Shown here one piece after another: positions 35,442 through 46,423 of a stretch of DNA of 64,000 nt. The stretch comes from Apodemus sylvaticus. Lineage: Eukaryota; Chordata; Mammalia; Rodentia; Muridae. The notes beneath the pieces were generated by a model that was not told the DNA's origin, ran no database searches, and saw nothing but the letters and a program-made list of their open reading frames with translations. Location of the stretch: the NCBI RefSeq assembly GCF_947179515.1, contig NC_067495.1, forward strand, positions 140,939,702 through 141,003,701, read 5' to 3'. Position 1 is the first letter of the stretch. Every line of letters begins with the position of its first letter. The translations under genes were made by a program, and so were the position numbers.

Positions 35442-35840
35442 TGTCTTAGTCAGGGTTTCTATTCCTGCACAAACATCATGACCAAGAAGCAAGTTGGGGA
35501 GGAAAGGGTTTATTGAGTTTACACTTCCACGTTCCAGTTCATCACTAAAGGAAGTCAGGACTGGAACTCAAGCAGGTCAGGAAGCAGGAGCTGATGCAGA
35601 GGCCATGGAGGGATGTTTCTTACTTGCTTGCTTCTCTTGGCTTGCTCAGCCTGCTCTCTTATAGAATCCAAGAGCAACAGCCCAAAGGTGATACCACCCA
35701 AAAGGGGCCCTCCCCACTTGACCACAGGTTGAGAAAATGCCCCACAGCTGGATCTCATGGAGGCACTTCGCCAACTGAAGCTTCTTTCTCTGTGATAACT
35801 CCAGTCTGTGTCAAGTTGACACACGAAACTAGCCAGTACA
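35442..35840 (-). repeat. ORR1 3' LTR
   Basis: 399 bp. AATAAA is read from TTTATT at about 35510. TATAAGAG is read from CTCTTATA at about 35656. The sense start TGTACTGGCTAGTTTCGTG is followed by the GTCAACTTGACAC palindrome-like block. A weak purine tract (AAGGGGTCAAT) just outside the LTR fits a polypurine tract. Confidence 0.85.
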
Positions 35841-36970
35841 ATTGACCCCTTGTCAACTTGACACACAAACACATCACTATTAAGCCTCAACCCTTACTTT
35901 CTTATTCATCCCCAAGATCTAAATTACCATAAAAGTACCATAGTCTTTACATATTAAAGGTTCATTCACCTTAAAATGTCCAATATCTTTAAAATTCAAA
36001 GTCTTTTAACTGTGGGCTCCACTAAAATACTTTCTTCCTTCAAGAGGGAAACATATCAGGGCACAGTCACAACCAAAAGCAAAATTCAAACTCCAATGGA
36101 TCAATGTCTGGGATCCAACTCACGATCTTCTGGGCTCCTCCAAGTGCGTGGTTCACTTCTACAGCTCTGCCCTTTGTAGCACACAGCTTGTCTTCTAGGC
36201 TCCAGCTGCCTGTACTCCACTGCTGCTGCTGTTCTTGGTGGCTATCGCATGGTACTGGCATCTCCAAAATGCTGCTATCTTCCACTGTAATTAGGCTTCA
36301 CCAATAGTCTCTCATAGGCTCTCTTCAGGGTGACAAGCCTCTGCTCATATGCATGACCCCTTCAAGTCCTGGGCCATCAACTGCAACTGAGGCTGCACAT
36401 TCACCAATGGCCTTCTGTGGCCTCTCACTGTGCCAAGAGCCTCAGCTACTCTTCATGACCCCCTTCATGTCTTCAAATCCAGTACCATCTGGGTGACTTA
36501 CACAGTACCATGTCCAGCCACAGCACAAAATGCAACTGTGACTATCTCTGGAATACACTCTCTGTGCTCTCAGAAAACACTTCCAAGAAGATTTCATCTC
36601 AGTGATGCTGGTCTCTTCTTAATCACTGCTAATGTCTTAGCTCCACCTAACCAGCATCAATAGTCCCAGTAACACAAAGGTTTGCTTTAGTGGTTCTGGT
36701 ATCTTGTTACTCACAGCTGATTCTTCAGCCCCAGCTAACCAAAACCACAGAATCTCCACAATCAAAATATGGCTACTGTAAGAGTCTTTAATCTTCCCTC
36801 TGAAATTTCACAAGCCATGCCTCCATCTTTTGCACTGTTCTTAACATTGTCTTCCAAGCTCCTACAGAACTTTCCACCAAGCTCTTAATATTCTAATGGC
36901 TTTTCTAGCTCAAAGTTCAAAAGTCCTTCCACAGTCCTCCCCACAACAGGGTCAGGTTGTCACAGGAATA

Positions 36971-36989
36971 TCCCACTATGCTGGTATCA
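36971..36989 (-). other. Degraded Leu-type primer-binding site
   Basis: On the minus strand TGATACCAGCATAGTGGGA lies 3 nt inside the 5' LTR. It matches the TGGTACCAG...GTGGGG class used by ERVL elements (tRNA-Leu) with a few changes. The copy at 53674 is better preserved. Confidence 0.7.
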
Positions 36990-36992
36990 ATT

Positions 36993-37390
36993 TGTCTTAG
37001 TCAGGGTTTCTATTCCTGCACAAACATCATGACCAAGAAGCGAGTTGGGGAGAAAAGGTTTTATTGATCTCACACTTCTATGTTGCAGTTCATCACTAAA
37101 GAGAGTCAGGACTGGAACTCAAGCTGGTCAGGAAGCAGGAGCTGATGCAGAGGCCATGGAGGGATGTTTCTTACTGGCTTGCTTCCCCTGGCTTGCTCAG
37201 CCTGCTCTTTTCTAGAACCCAAGAGCACCAGCCCAAAGGTGATACTACCTACAAGGGGCCCTCCCCACTTGATCACTAATTGAGAAAATGCCCCACAGCT
37301 GGATCTCATGGAGGCACTTCCCCAACTGAAGCTCCTTTCTCTGTGATAACTCCAGCCTGTGTCAAGTTGACACACAAACCAGCCAGTACA
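36993..37390 (-). repeat. ORR1 5' LTR
   Basis: 398 bp, same family as 35442-35840, ending TACA at 37390. In place of TATAAGAG this copy reads TTCTAGAAAAG, so the TATA-like box is damaged. Confidence 0.85.
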
Positions 37391-38775
37391 AGTATTATGC
37401 CCAGTTTTCTGAAGAACAACCAGACTGATTTCCAGAGTGATTGTACCAGCTTGCAATCCCACCAGCAGTGGAGGAGTGTTCCTCTTTCTCCACATCCTCA
37501 TCAACACCTGCTCTCTCCTAGGTTTTTGATCTTAGCCATTCTTACTGGTGTGAGGGTAAAATCTCAGGGTTGTTTTGATTTGCCTTTCCATGATGACTAA
37601 GGATGTTGAACATTTCTTTAGGTGCTTATCAGCCATTCGATATTCCTTAGGTGAAAAGTATTTGTTTAACTCTGTACCCCATTTTAATAGGGTTATTTGA
37701 CTCTGGAGTCTAACTTGATTTCTTTGTATATATTGGATATTAGCCCTCTGCCAGGTGTAGGCTTAGTAAAGATCTTTTCCAAATTTGTTGACTGTCATTT
37801 TCTCCTATTGACAGTGTCCTTTGTCTTACAGAAACTTTGTAATTTTATGAGGTCCCACTTGTCAATTATTGATCTTAGAGCATAAGCTTTTGGTGTCGTG
37901 TTCAGGAAATTTTTCCCTGTGCCCATGTGTTCAAGGGTCTTCCCCAATTCCTTTTCTATTAGTTTTAGTTTGTCTGGTTTTATATGTAGGTCCTTGATCC
38001 ACTCTGACTTAGTACAAGGAAATAAGAATGGATCAATTTTCATTCTTCTGCATGCTGACCTCCAGTTGAACCAGCACCATTTGTTGAAAAGGCTATCTTT
38101 TTTCCACTGGATGATTTCAGCTCCTTTGTCAAAGATCAAGTGATCACAGGTGTGTGGGTACATTTCTGGGACTTAAATTCTATTCCATTGATCTACCTGC
38201 CAGTATCTGTACTAATACCATGCAGTTTTTAACACGGTTGCTCTGTAGTATTGCTTGAAATCCAGGATATTGATTCTTCCAGAAGTTCTTGAACTGTTGA
38301 GAATACTTTTACCTATCCTGGGATTTTTGATATTCCAGATGAATTTGAGAATTGCTCTTTATAAATCTATGAAGAATTGAGTTGGTATTTTGATGGGGAT
38401 GACATTGAATCTGTATATTCCTTTTGGCAAGATGGCCATTTTTACTATATTAATCCTGTCAATCCACGAGCATGGAAGATTTTTTCCATTTTCTGAGGTC
38501 TTCTTCGATAGCTTTCTTCAGAGACTTGAAGCTCTTTACATACACATCTTTCACTTTTTGGTTTGAGTCACACTAAGATAATTTACATTGTTTGTGGCTA
38601 TTGTGAAGGGTGTCATTTTCTTAATTTCTTTTTCAACCTGTTTATCCTTTGAGTATTAGAAGGCTACTGATTTGCTTGAGTTAATTTTGTATCCGGCCAC
38701 TTTGCTGAAGTTGTTTATCAGCTGTAGGAGTTCTCTGGTGGAGTTTTTTGGGTCGCTTAAGAATACTATCACATC
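37391..38775 (-). pseudogene. Old L1 ORF2, C-terminal side
   Basis: The domain downstream of RT. The minus frame 37795-38163 reads QWKKDSLFNKWCWFNWRSA, then KSEWIKDLHIKPDKLKLIEK. Further right, 38580-38775 carries VAGYKINSSKSVAF and LSDPKNSTRELLQLINNF. The right edge ends just past the RT catalytic FADD codons, where the younger L1 inserted. Numerous frameshifts. Confidence 0.88.
38762..38775. repeat. TSD of younger L1, left copy
   Basis: AATACTATCACATC, identical to 40531-40544. It lies within the older L1's RT coding sequence. Confidence 0.93.
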
Positions 38776-39576
38776 TGATGTAGGATTGGTGAAGATCTTT
38801 TCCCAATCTGTTGGTTGCCGATTTGTCCTCTTGATGGTGTCCTTTGCCTTACAGAAACTTTGTAATTTTATGAGGTCCCATTTGTCAATTCTTGCTCTTA
38901 GAGCATACGCTATTGGTGTTCTGTTCAGAAACTTTCTCCCTGTACCGATGTCCTCAAGGGTCTTCCCCAGTTTCTTTTCTATTAGCTTCAGAGTGTCTGG
39001 CTTTATGTGGAGGTCCTTGATCCATTTGGAGTTGAGCTTAGTACAAGGAGACAAGGATGGATCAATTCACATTCTTCTGCATGCTGACCTCCAGTTGAAC
39101 CAGCACCATTTGTTGAAAAGGCTATCTTTTTTCCATTGGATGTTTTCAGCCACTTTGTCGAGGATCAAGTGGCCATAGGTGTGTGGGTTCATTTCCGGAT
39201 CTTCAATCCTGTTCCATTGATCCTCCTGTCTGTCACTGTACCAATACCATGCAGTTTTTAACACTATTGCTCTGTAGTATTGCTTGAGGTCAGGGATACT
39301 GATTCCCCCAGATTTTCTTTTGTTGCTGAGAATAGTTTTAGCTATCCTGGGTTTTTTGTTGTTCCAGATGAATTTGATAATTGCTCTTTCTAACTCTGTG
39401 AAGAATTGAGTTGGGATTTTGATGGGTATTGCATTGAATCTGTATAGTGCTTTAGGCAAAATGGCCATTTTAACTATATTGATTCTACCTATCCATGAGC
39501 ATGGGAGGTTTTCCCATTTTTGAGGTCTTCTTCCATTTCCTTCTTCAGAGTCTTGAAGTTCTTGTCATACAGATCC
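38776..39576 (-). pseudogene. Inverted L1 ORF2 segment
   Basis: Open and well preserved on the minus strand: 39067-39468 reads MAILPKALYRFNAIPIKIPT then TAWYWYSDRQEDQWNRIEDP. The next part reads WIKDLHIKPDTLKLIEKKLG and IDKWDLIKLQSFCKAKDT. At 38776 the frame runs directly into the older L1 (TNPTSD joined to VIVFLSDPKN), making a 132-codon chimeric frame that exists only because of the insertion. Confidence 0.9.
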
Positions 39577-40273
39577 TACATCAGATAGAGGGCTAATATC
39601 CAATATATATAAAGAACTCAAGAAGTTAGACTCCAGAAAACAAAACAACCCTATTAAAAAATGGGGTACAGATTTAAACAAAGAATTCTCACCTGAAGAA
39701 CTTCGGATGGCGGAGAAGCATCTTAAAAAATGCTCAACTTCATTAGTCATTAGGGAAATGCAAATCAAAACAAGCCTAAGATTTCATCTTACACCAGTCA
39801 GAATGGCTAAGATTAAAAATTCAGGAGACAGCAGGTGTTGGAGAGGGTGTGGAGAAAGAGGAACACTCCTCCACTGCTGGTGGGGTTGCAAATTGGTACA
39901 ACCACTCTGGAAATCAGTCTGGCGGTTCCTCCGAAAACTGGGCACCTCACTTCCAGAAGATCCTGCTATACCACTCCTGGGCATATACCCAGAAGACTCC
40001 CCACCATGTAATAAGGATACATGTTCTACTATGTTCATAGCAGCCCTATTTATAATTGCCAGATGCTGGAAAGAACCCAGGTATCCCTCAACAGAAGAGT
40101 GGATGCAAAAAATGTGGTATATCTACACAATGGAGTACTATTCAGCCATTAGAAACAATGAATTCATGAAATTCTTAGGCAAATGGATGGAGCTAGAGAA
40201 TATCATACTCAGTGAGGTAACCCAGACTCAAAAGGTGAATCATGGTATGCACTCACTAATAAGTGGATATTAA
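39577..40273 (+). pseudogene. L1 ORF2 C-terminal end
   Basis: The open frame from 39707 (188 codons) reads MAEKHLKKCSTSLVIREMQI, then SRCWRGCGERGTLLHCWWGC (the Cys/His-rich C-terminal motif), FIAALFIIARCWKEP and YIYTMEYYSAIRNNEF. It ends MHSLISGY at the normal ORF2 stop. It is uninterrupted but lacks endonuclease and RT, so it cannot function. Confidence 0.92.
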
Positions 40274-40530
40274 CCTAGAAAACTGGAATACCCAAAACAT
40301 AATCCACACATCAAATGAGGTACAAGAAGAAAGGAGGAGTGGCCCCTGGTTCTGGAAAGACTCATTGAAACAGTATTCAGCAAAACCAGAACGGGGAAGT
40401 GGGAAGGGGTGGATGGGAGGACAGGGGAAGAGAAGGGGGCTTACCGGACTTTCGGGGAGTGGGGGAGCTAGAAAAGGGGAAATCATTTGAAATGTAAATA
40501 AATTATATCGAATAAAAAAAATTTAAAAAA
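40274..40530 (+). mobile_element. Short L1 3' UTR with A-rich tail
   Basis: About 240 bp: GAATACCCAAAACATAATCC, a purine-rich GGGAAGGGG / AGAGAAGGGGG core, then GAAATCATTTGAAATGTAAA, TCGAATAAAAAAA and an A-rich tail. The same 3' UTR is at 46787-47030 and, antisense, in the 6507 and 52028 elements. Confidence 0.9.
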
Positions 40531-40544
40531 AATACTATCACATC
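40531..40544. repeat. TSD of younger L1, right copy
   Basis: AATACTATCACATC directly after the A-rich tail. The older L1 then continues with ATCTGCAAATAG (FADD codons in reverse). Confidence 0.93.
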
Positions 40545-42668
40545 ATCTGCAAATAGTGATAATTTGACTTCTTCCTTTCCAATTTGTGTCTTTTTGACCT
40601 CCCTTTGTTGTCTAATTGCTCTAGGTAGAACTTTATATACAATATAGAATAAATATGGAGAGAGAGGGCAGCCTTGTCTAGTCCTTGATTTTAATGAGAT
40701 TGCTTCAAGTTTCGCTCCATTTAGTTTGCTATTTGCTACTGGTTTGCTGTATATAGCTTTTATTATGTTTAGGGATGGACCTTGAATTCCTGATCTTTCC
40801 AGTACCCTCTCCAGTACAGGATACTGAATTTTATCAAATGCTTTTTTCAGCATCTAGTGAAATGAGCATGTGAGTTTTTTTCTTTGAGTTTATGTAGTGG
40901 ATTACATTGATGGATTTCTTTATATTGAATCATTCCTGCATCCCTGGGATGAAGCCTACTTAATCATGGCAAATGATCATTTTGATGTGTTCTTGGATTC
41001 TGCTGGCAAGAATTTTGTTGAGTATATTTGCATCTATGTTCATAAGGGAAACTGGTCTAAAGATGTCTTTCTTTGTTGGATCTTTGTGTGGTTTCAGTAT
41101 CAGCAAAATTGTGGCTTCACAGAATGAATTTGGTAGTTTTCCTTATTTTTTCTATCTATTTGGTAGTTTTCTATTTTGTGGAATAGTTGGAAGAGAATTG
41201 GTGTTAGGTCTTCTATAAAGGTCTGATAGAATTCTGCACTAAAACCATCTGGTCCTGTGATATTTTTGTTTGAGAGACTGTCAATGATCACTTCTATTCC
41301 TTTAGGGGTTATGGGACCATTTAGATAGTCTATCTGATCCTGATTAAACTTTGATATTTGGTATTTGTCTAGGAAATTGACCATTTCATCCAGATTTTCC
41401 AGCTGTGTTGAGTATAGGCTTTTGTAGTAGGATCTGATGATCTTTTGAATTTCCTCAGTTTCTGTTGTTATTTCTCCCTTTTCATTTCTGATTTTGTTAA
41501 TTTGGAAACTGTCTCTATGCCCTTTGGTTAGTCTGCCTAAGGGTTTATCTATCTTGTTGATTTTCTCAAAGAATCAGCTCCTGGTTTTGTTGATTCTTTG
41601 TATGGTTCTCTTTGTTTCTACTTGATTGATTTCAGCACTGAATTTGATGATTTCCTGCCTTCTACTCCTCCTGGGTGAATTGGCTTCTTTTTGTTCCAGG
41701 GCTTTCAAGTGTGTTGTTAAGCTGTTATTGTACGCTCTCTCCAGCTTCTTTTTGGAGGCACTCAGAGCTATGAGTTTTCCTCTTAGCATTGCTTTCACTG
41801 GGTACCATAAATTTGGGTATGTTGTGTCTTCATTTTCATTTTGAATTCTTTCCCTATGTCTTCCATGATCAAGGTATCATTGAGTAGAGCATTGTTCAGT
41901 TTCTATGTGTATGTGTGCTCTTTGTTGTTTTTGTTGCTGTTGAAGACCACCCTTAATCCAAAGTGATCTAATAGGAAGCACAGGATTAGTTTGCTCTTCT
42001 TATATCTGTTGAGGTCTGTTAGGTGACCAAATATAGGGTCAGCTTTGTAGAAGGTACCATGAGGTGCTGAGAAGAAGGTATATTCTTTTGATTCAGGATG
42101 AAATGTTGTATAGATATCTATTAAATACATTTGGTCCAAAACTTCTGTTAGTTTAACTGTGTCTCTTTTTAGTTTTTGTTTCCCTGTTCTATCCATCGAG
42201 GAGAGTGGGGTGTTGAAGTTATCCACAATTATTTCGTGGGGTGTGATGTGTGCTTTTAGCTTTAGTAAAGTTTCTTTTATGAATGAGTTTGCCCTTGTAT
42301 TTGGAGCATAGATGCTCAGAATTAAGAGTTCCTCTTGGTATATTTTTCCTTTGATGAGTACACCAGAGTGTCCTTTTGTGTCTTTTTTGATGACTTTTTG
42401 TCAAAAGTCTATTTCATTGGATATTAGAATGACTACTCCAGCATGTTTCCTTGGACCATTTGCTTGGAAAACTTTTCTCCAGCCTTTCAGTCTGAGGTAG
42501 TGCTTATCTTTGACACTGAGATGTGTTTCCTGTATGCAACAAAATGTTGGTTCCTGTTTTCATCTATCCAATCTGTTAGTCTATATCTTTTTATTGATGA
42601 ATTAAATTCATTGATGTTAAGAGATATTAAGGTATAGTTATTGTGGCTTCCTGCTATTTTTGATGTAA
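40545..42668 (-). pseudogene. Old L1 ORF2, endonuclease and RT
   Basis: From right to left: endonuclease start near 42600, a TFCCIQETH-type block near 42530, then the catalytic block, which here reads VDNFNTPLSSMDRTG. The usual Gly-Asp before Phe-Asn is Asp-Asn, so the metal-binding Asp is changed. LLDHFGLR replaces the usual Ser-Asp-His. Linker pieces are at 41574-41798 and 41100-41384 (GPDGFSAEFYQTF). The RT core is at 40545-40853, with TRQGCPLSPYLF and LSLFADD ending at the insertion site. Many frameshifts. Confidence 0.9.
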
Positions 42669-42729
42669 TTTTTATGTTTGGGTGGTTATCTTCTTTTGGG
42701 TTTGTTGAAGGAAGATTAATTTCCTGCTT

Positions 42730-43807
42730 TTAATGTGTAGTTTCCCTCCTTTTGTTGTTGTTTTCCATTCATTATCATTTGAAGGGCTGGATTTGTGGAA
42801 AGATACTGTGTAAATTTGTTTTTGTCATGATATATGTTGGTTTCTCCCTCTATGGTATTGAGAGAACTTCTGGATATAGCAATCTGGGTTGGCATTTGTG
42901 TTCTATTAGGGTCTGTATGACATATGCCCAGGCTCTTCTGGCTTTCATAGTCTCTGGAGAGAAGTCCAGTGTAATTCTGATAGGTCTACCTTTATATGTT
43001 CCTTGACATTTTCTCTTACTGTTTTTGATATTCTTTCTTTGTTTAGTACATTTGGCATTTTAATTATTATGTGACTGGAGAAATTTCTTTTCTGGTCCTA
43101 TCTGTTTGGAGTTCTGTAGGCTTCTTCTATGTTCATAGGCATCTCTTTCTTCAGGTTATGAAAGTTTTCTTCTGTAATTTTGTTGAAGACATTTACTGGC
43201 CCTTTAAGTTAGAAATCTTTACTCTCATTTATACCTATAATCCTTAGGTTTGGTATTCTCATTTTGTCCTGGATTTTCTGGATGTTTTGGGTCAGGAGCT
43301 TTTTGCATTTTTCATTTTCTTTGACTGTGGTATCAATGCTTTCTATGGTATCTTCTGTATCTGAGATTCTCTCTTTTATCTCTTATATTCTTGTTGTTGA
43401 TGCTTGGATCCATGACTCCCGACATCTTTCCTAAGTTTTCTACGTCCAGGCTTGCTTCCCTTTGTGATTTCTTTATTTTTTTCTACCGCTATTTTTAGGT
43501 CCTGGATGGTTTTGTTCAATTCCTTCACCTTGGTTTTTTTCGTTTTTCTTTTTTCTTTTCTTTTCTTTTTTTTAGTTCATTAAGGGATTCTCCCTGTTTA
43601 CTTGTGTTCTCCTGTATTTTTAAGGAAGTTATTGATGTCCTTCTTGAAGCCCTCTTTCTGTATCATGAGCTGTGATTTTAAATCCAAATTTTGATTTTCT
43701 GGTGTTTTGGGATATCCAAGACTTGCTGTTGTGGGAGAATTGCATTTGGATGATGCCATATTGCCTTGATTTCTATTAGTAATGTTCCTATGTTTGCCTG
43801 TTGCCAT
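42730..43807 (-). pseudogene. Old L1 ORF1 remnant
   Basis: It starts at the ATG at 43805-43807 (MATGKHRNITNRNQGNMAS). KTPENQNLDLKSQLM and KKDINNFLKN follow in a coiled-coil-like start interrupted near 43560 by a CTTTT-rich run. RRM/C-terminal sequence at 43000-43400 is recognisable only in broken frames (antisense of KLLTQ, ENF, RAWAYV-type segments). Confidence 0.82.
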
Positions 43808-44455
43808 CTGGTGTTAGTTGGATCTGGTGTCACTGGTTGGTGCTTGTCCCCCCTGTGTGCCTGCAAGCCTTTCTCAGCACCCCTGGGTGACTGGCTTTCC
43901 CATGACACAGATTGCTGTGGTTCTGCCCAGCTCCTGGGTGCAGTTGGGGTCCAGGGAGACAGATTCCCAAGTGATCTTACACTCAGGTGTTCTCTGTGTT
44001 CCTGGCTGTAATGGCCTGCTCAGTTGCAGGAGTGAAGATTGTGGCCTCACCTCTCACTGCAGAACTCCCTGCAGAACAGATGTCCCCAAGCAGACTATGT
44101 GCACAGAAGGCTGTGGTGGTGCTGCCCAGTTCCTGAGAGCAGGTGGGGTCCTGGCAGGCCATGTCCCAAGTGGTCTTATAATTGGGTGATCTCTGTGTAC
44201 CTGGCTGCACCCGTGTGCTGAGTCAGAGGAACAAAGATGGCGGTGGCCTCACATCTATATGTGGGACTCCCTCTATCTGTTGGACTCCCTGTAGGGCAGA
44301 TGTCCCCTGGCAGGGTAGGTGCACAGGCACCTGTGGTGCTGCCCAGGTCCTGAGTGCAGGTGGAGCCCTGGTGGGCCATGCCCTAAGTGATTTTCTACTC
44401 ATGTGATCTCTAGGTACATGTCTGTACCTGGCTGCTCAGTCACAGGTGCAAAGAT
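43808..44455 (-). promoter_or_regulatory. L1 5' UTR with ~200-217-bp monomers
   Basis: CTGCCCAG-TCCTG-G-GCAG recurs at 43923, 44122 and 44339 (spacings 199 and 217). AAGAT(G/T)G-type motifs recur in phase at about 44034, 44232 and 44450 (two read AAAGATGGC, similar to the YY1 site that heads L1 monomers). It is about three monomers long and GC-rich, in contrast to its AT-rich surroundings. Confidence 0.8.
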
Positions 44456-44549
44456 GGCCTAAATGTTTCATTTTTGAAGTCACAAAGTTACATATTACAT
44501 AATACAATAAAATCAAGAATTATTTATTTATTTGCTAATTTATAGGATC

Positions 44550-45078
44550 TATGGAATGAATCCCTGTTCTTGCTAGTCTGCTGAATCCAAACATCCTTAA
44601 ACAATAGGTTCCCTAGTGAAATAATAAGCATGAACATCATGGTACCAACCTACTATATTCTCATTGAATTTTAGTAATGCTCCGCAAGATGAAATCTATA
44701 CCTGTCACCATTACTAGACCAAGAAGTTGTGGCTAGAAATGCTATAGGCCTAGTTGAGAACTTATTATTATCCTGAAAAATGGACAGGACATTAAAATGA
44801 CTCCTAATGATGTATTGCTATACTTATGGATTAATGCATCTCCTAAGCATCATCATAGAAACATCTCTTTTAGTAAATGAAAGATAACAGAAAGACTCAC
44901 GACTGATCAACCTATAGAGACACAGTTAGGTTGGCCGCCTTAAGTGGAATACTTGTATCATGTTCTGCCTCGTAATGCTCAGAGATAATTGAGGCAAAGG
45001 GAGTAAAAAGAATTTTAAGAGCCAGAAGTGGTTGGTGACCACAAGGGACATATTGTCTAAACACAAGACAGTTATATA

Positions 45079-45125
<47 letters not shown>

Positions 45126-45482
45126 ACAATATTTGTGACAACATACAGGTCATGTGCAAGCTCAAATTCTGAGCAAAGAAAGGGCATATGAGAACAAATT
45201 CCCACTGCTATCTAAGGAACTATTGGCAATGGCTTCTGGGGGAGGGAAAATCGATTTTCTTTAAAAATGTATCTTCTGAGAAGTTGACTATGCTCCATGG
45301 AAAGGTCACATATATAAGAATGTATGGATGAGATAAACTGGATTTGTTTGGCTCTAAAAGATAAAGAAGACAATAGGTTGAGTCAGTAGGGAGGTGTGGG
45401 TGGATCCAAGAGGTGTTGTAGAGTAAATGTGATCAAAATACATTGTATGGAATTCTCAAAGAATTAATAAATATATTTTAAA
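44550..45482 (+). mobile_element. Lx-type L1 3' UTR, 5'-truncated
   Basis: Landmarks: CTTGCTAGTCTGCTGAATCC (44570), AGATGAAATCTATACCTGTC (44690), 'aatggacaggacat' and 'atgactcctaatgatg' (44780-44815), CAGTTAGGTTGG, AAGAGCCAGAAGTGG (45018), (TG)n, then GATCAAAATACATTGTATGG and an A-rich end at 45482. Orientation is opposite to the old L1 that ends at 44455, so they are separate insertions. Confidence 0.7.
45079..45123. repeat. (TG)n microsatellite
   Basis: About 22 TG units inside the Lx 3' UTR. Confidence 0.95.
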
Positions 45483-46423
45483 AAGAAGGGCAAATGTCAT
45501 ATTTTCTCTCATATGTGGCCAGTAGTTTTACAACTTTAGATATTTGGTTCTAAATGAAACTCAAGAAACTAGTAAGGTTCAATTACTTTATATCCATCTA
45601 CACTCTGCACATATAAAATAAAATTAGCTAGATTATGCAACTTATTGTGGTTCAGGAAGAATTGAATAAAACCTAACAGTAGAATTTCTGTTAAATAAAT
45701 ATAAATATTAATGAAGGATACATTTGTTTATACTATGAAGGATGGATAAAAAAGGGCAGGAAAAAGTAGTGACTGTAGAAACTAGTGATAAGTAGATATG
45801 AGAGAAATTACAATGTCTACTCTAGAAATCACCTAGAAAAGGCTCTTTCCAAATTCTAGACTCTGAAAAGGTGCTCAATGAGGTTATAATTCATTAAAGT
45901 ACCTTAGCATACTTGGCTTGTAGAGGTAGATCAATAAAATCAAGGTTTTGAAAGTCAGATTAAAGTACTGGCCAAGGCATTTGTTTTGAAATTAATTCAT
46001 TCTCAAAGTGCAATTTTTCAAGTACCTGATTCAAATGTTTCTAGATTATAGACTAATAGGCAGTATCCTAAATTTTACTCTAAGCTTCTAGAATCACAGT
46101 CTTTGTTGACATTCATGAGTTTATTTTAAAACTGCCTAAGTAATCAGAAGCACAGTGAGTCTTGAGAATAACAAAGGGAGGAGGCATTGATGTTTTCTAA
46201 ACAAGGAAGTGCTATTCTAATGTGTATTTTTCAACTATGGTAACAAAGCAGGGAGACAAAAACAGGATGGAATGTGGGTGGAGACTATACACTAAGAGCA
46301 CCATTATTTCTAGTGCACTGCACTCTTGATGACACTCTTAGATAGGCATATGGGCATTTATAACTAAGCTTTGTAGTGATTTTGATGCTGATTATGGAAT
46401 TTAATTTAAAAATTCTGCTATAG
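45483..46423. other. AT-rich DNA, nothing recognised
   Basis: No repeat or coding sequence recognised. Confidence 0.5.

Larger units (their letters stand above)
35442..37390 (-). mobile_element. ORR1-type MaLR element with two LTRs
   Basis: A non-autonomous ERVL-MaLR element in minus orientation: 3' LTR 35442-35840, internal 35841-36992, 5' LTR 36993-37390. On the sense strand each LTR reads TGTACTGGC...CTAAGACA with a TATAAGAG box (left copy) and AATAAA. The internal ~1.15 kb has no ORF with retroviral motifs. The LTRs differ at roughly 8% of positions by eye, so it is an old insertion. Flanks are not duplicated: AT-rich unique DNA lies on the left and mid-ORF2 L1 on the right. Confidence 0.85.
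38776..40530 (+). mobile_element. Younger L1 with 5' inversion
   Basis: A 5'-truncated plus-strand L1. 39577-40530 is in plus orientation through the ORF2 end, short 3' UTR and A-rich tail. 38776-39576 is the adjoining upstream ORF2 segment, inverted. Both parts share the 7 nt TACATCA at the breakpoint. It is flanked by a perfect 14-bp TSD. This is the product expected of twin priming during target-primed reverse transcription. Divergence is lower than in the host L1. Confidence 0.93.
37391..44455 (-). mobile_element. Old L1, minus strand, 3' end missing, split
   Basis: Made of 37391-38775 and 40545-44455. It has an ORF2 (from about 42668 leftward), an ORF1 (43807 leftward) and a tandem-monomer 5' UTR to 44455. 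The last ~350 codons of ORF2 and the 3' UTR are absent because the sequence ends at the ORR1 LTR. A younger L1 sits at 38776-40530 between TSD copies. It is more diverged than the 6507 and 52028 copies, with many stops and frameshifts. Confidence 0.88.
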
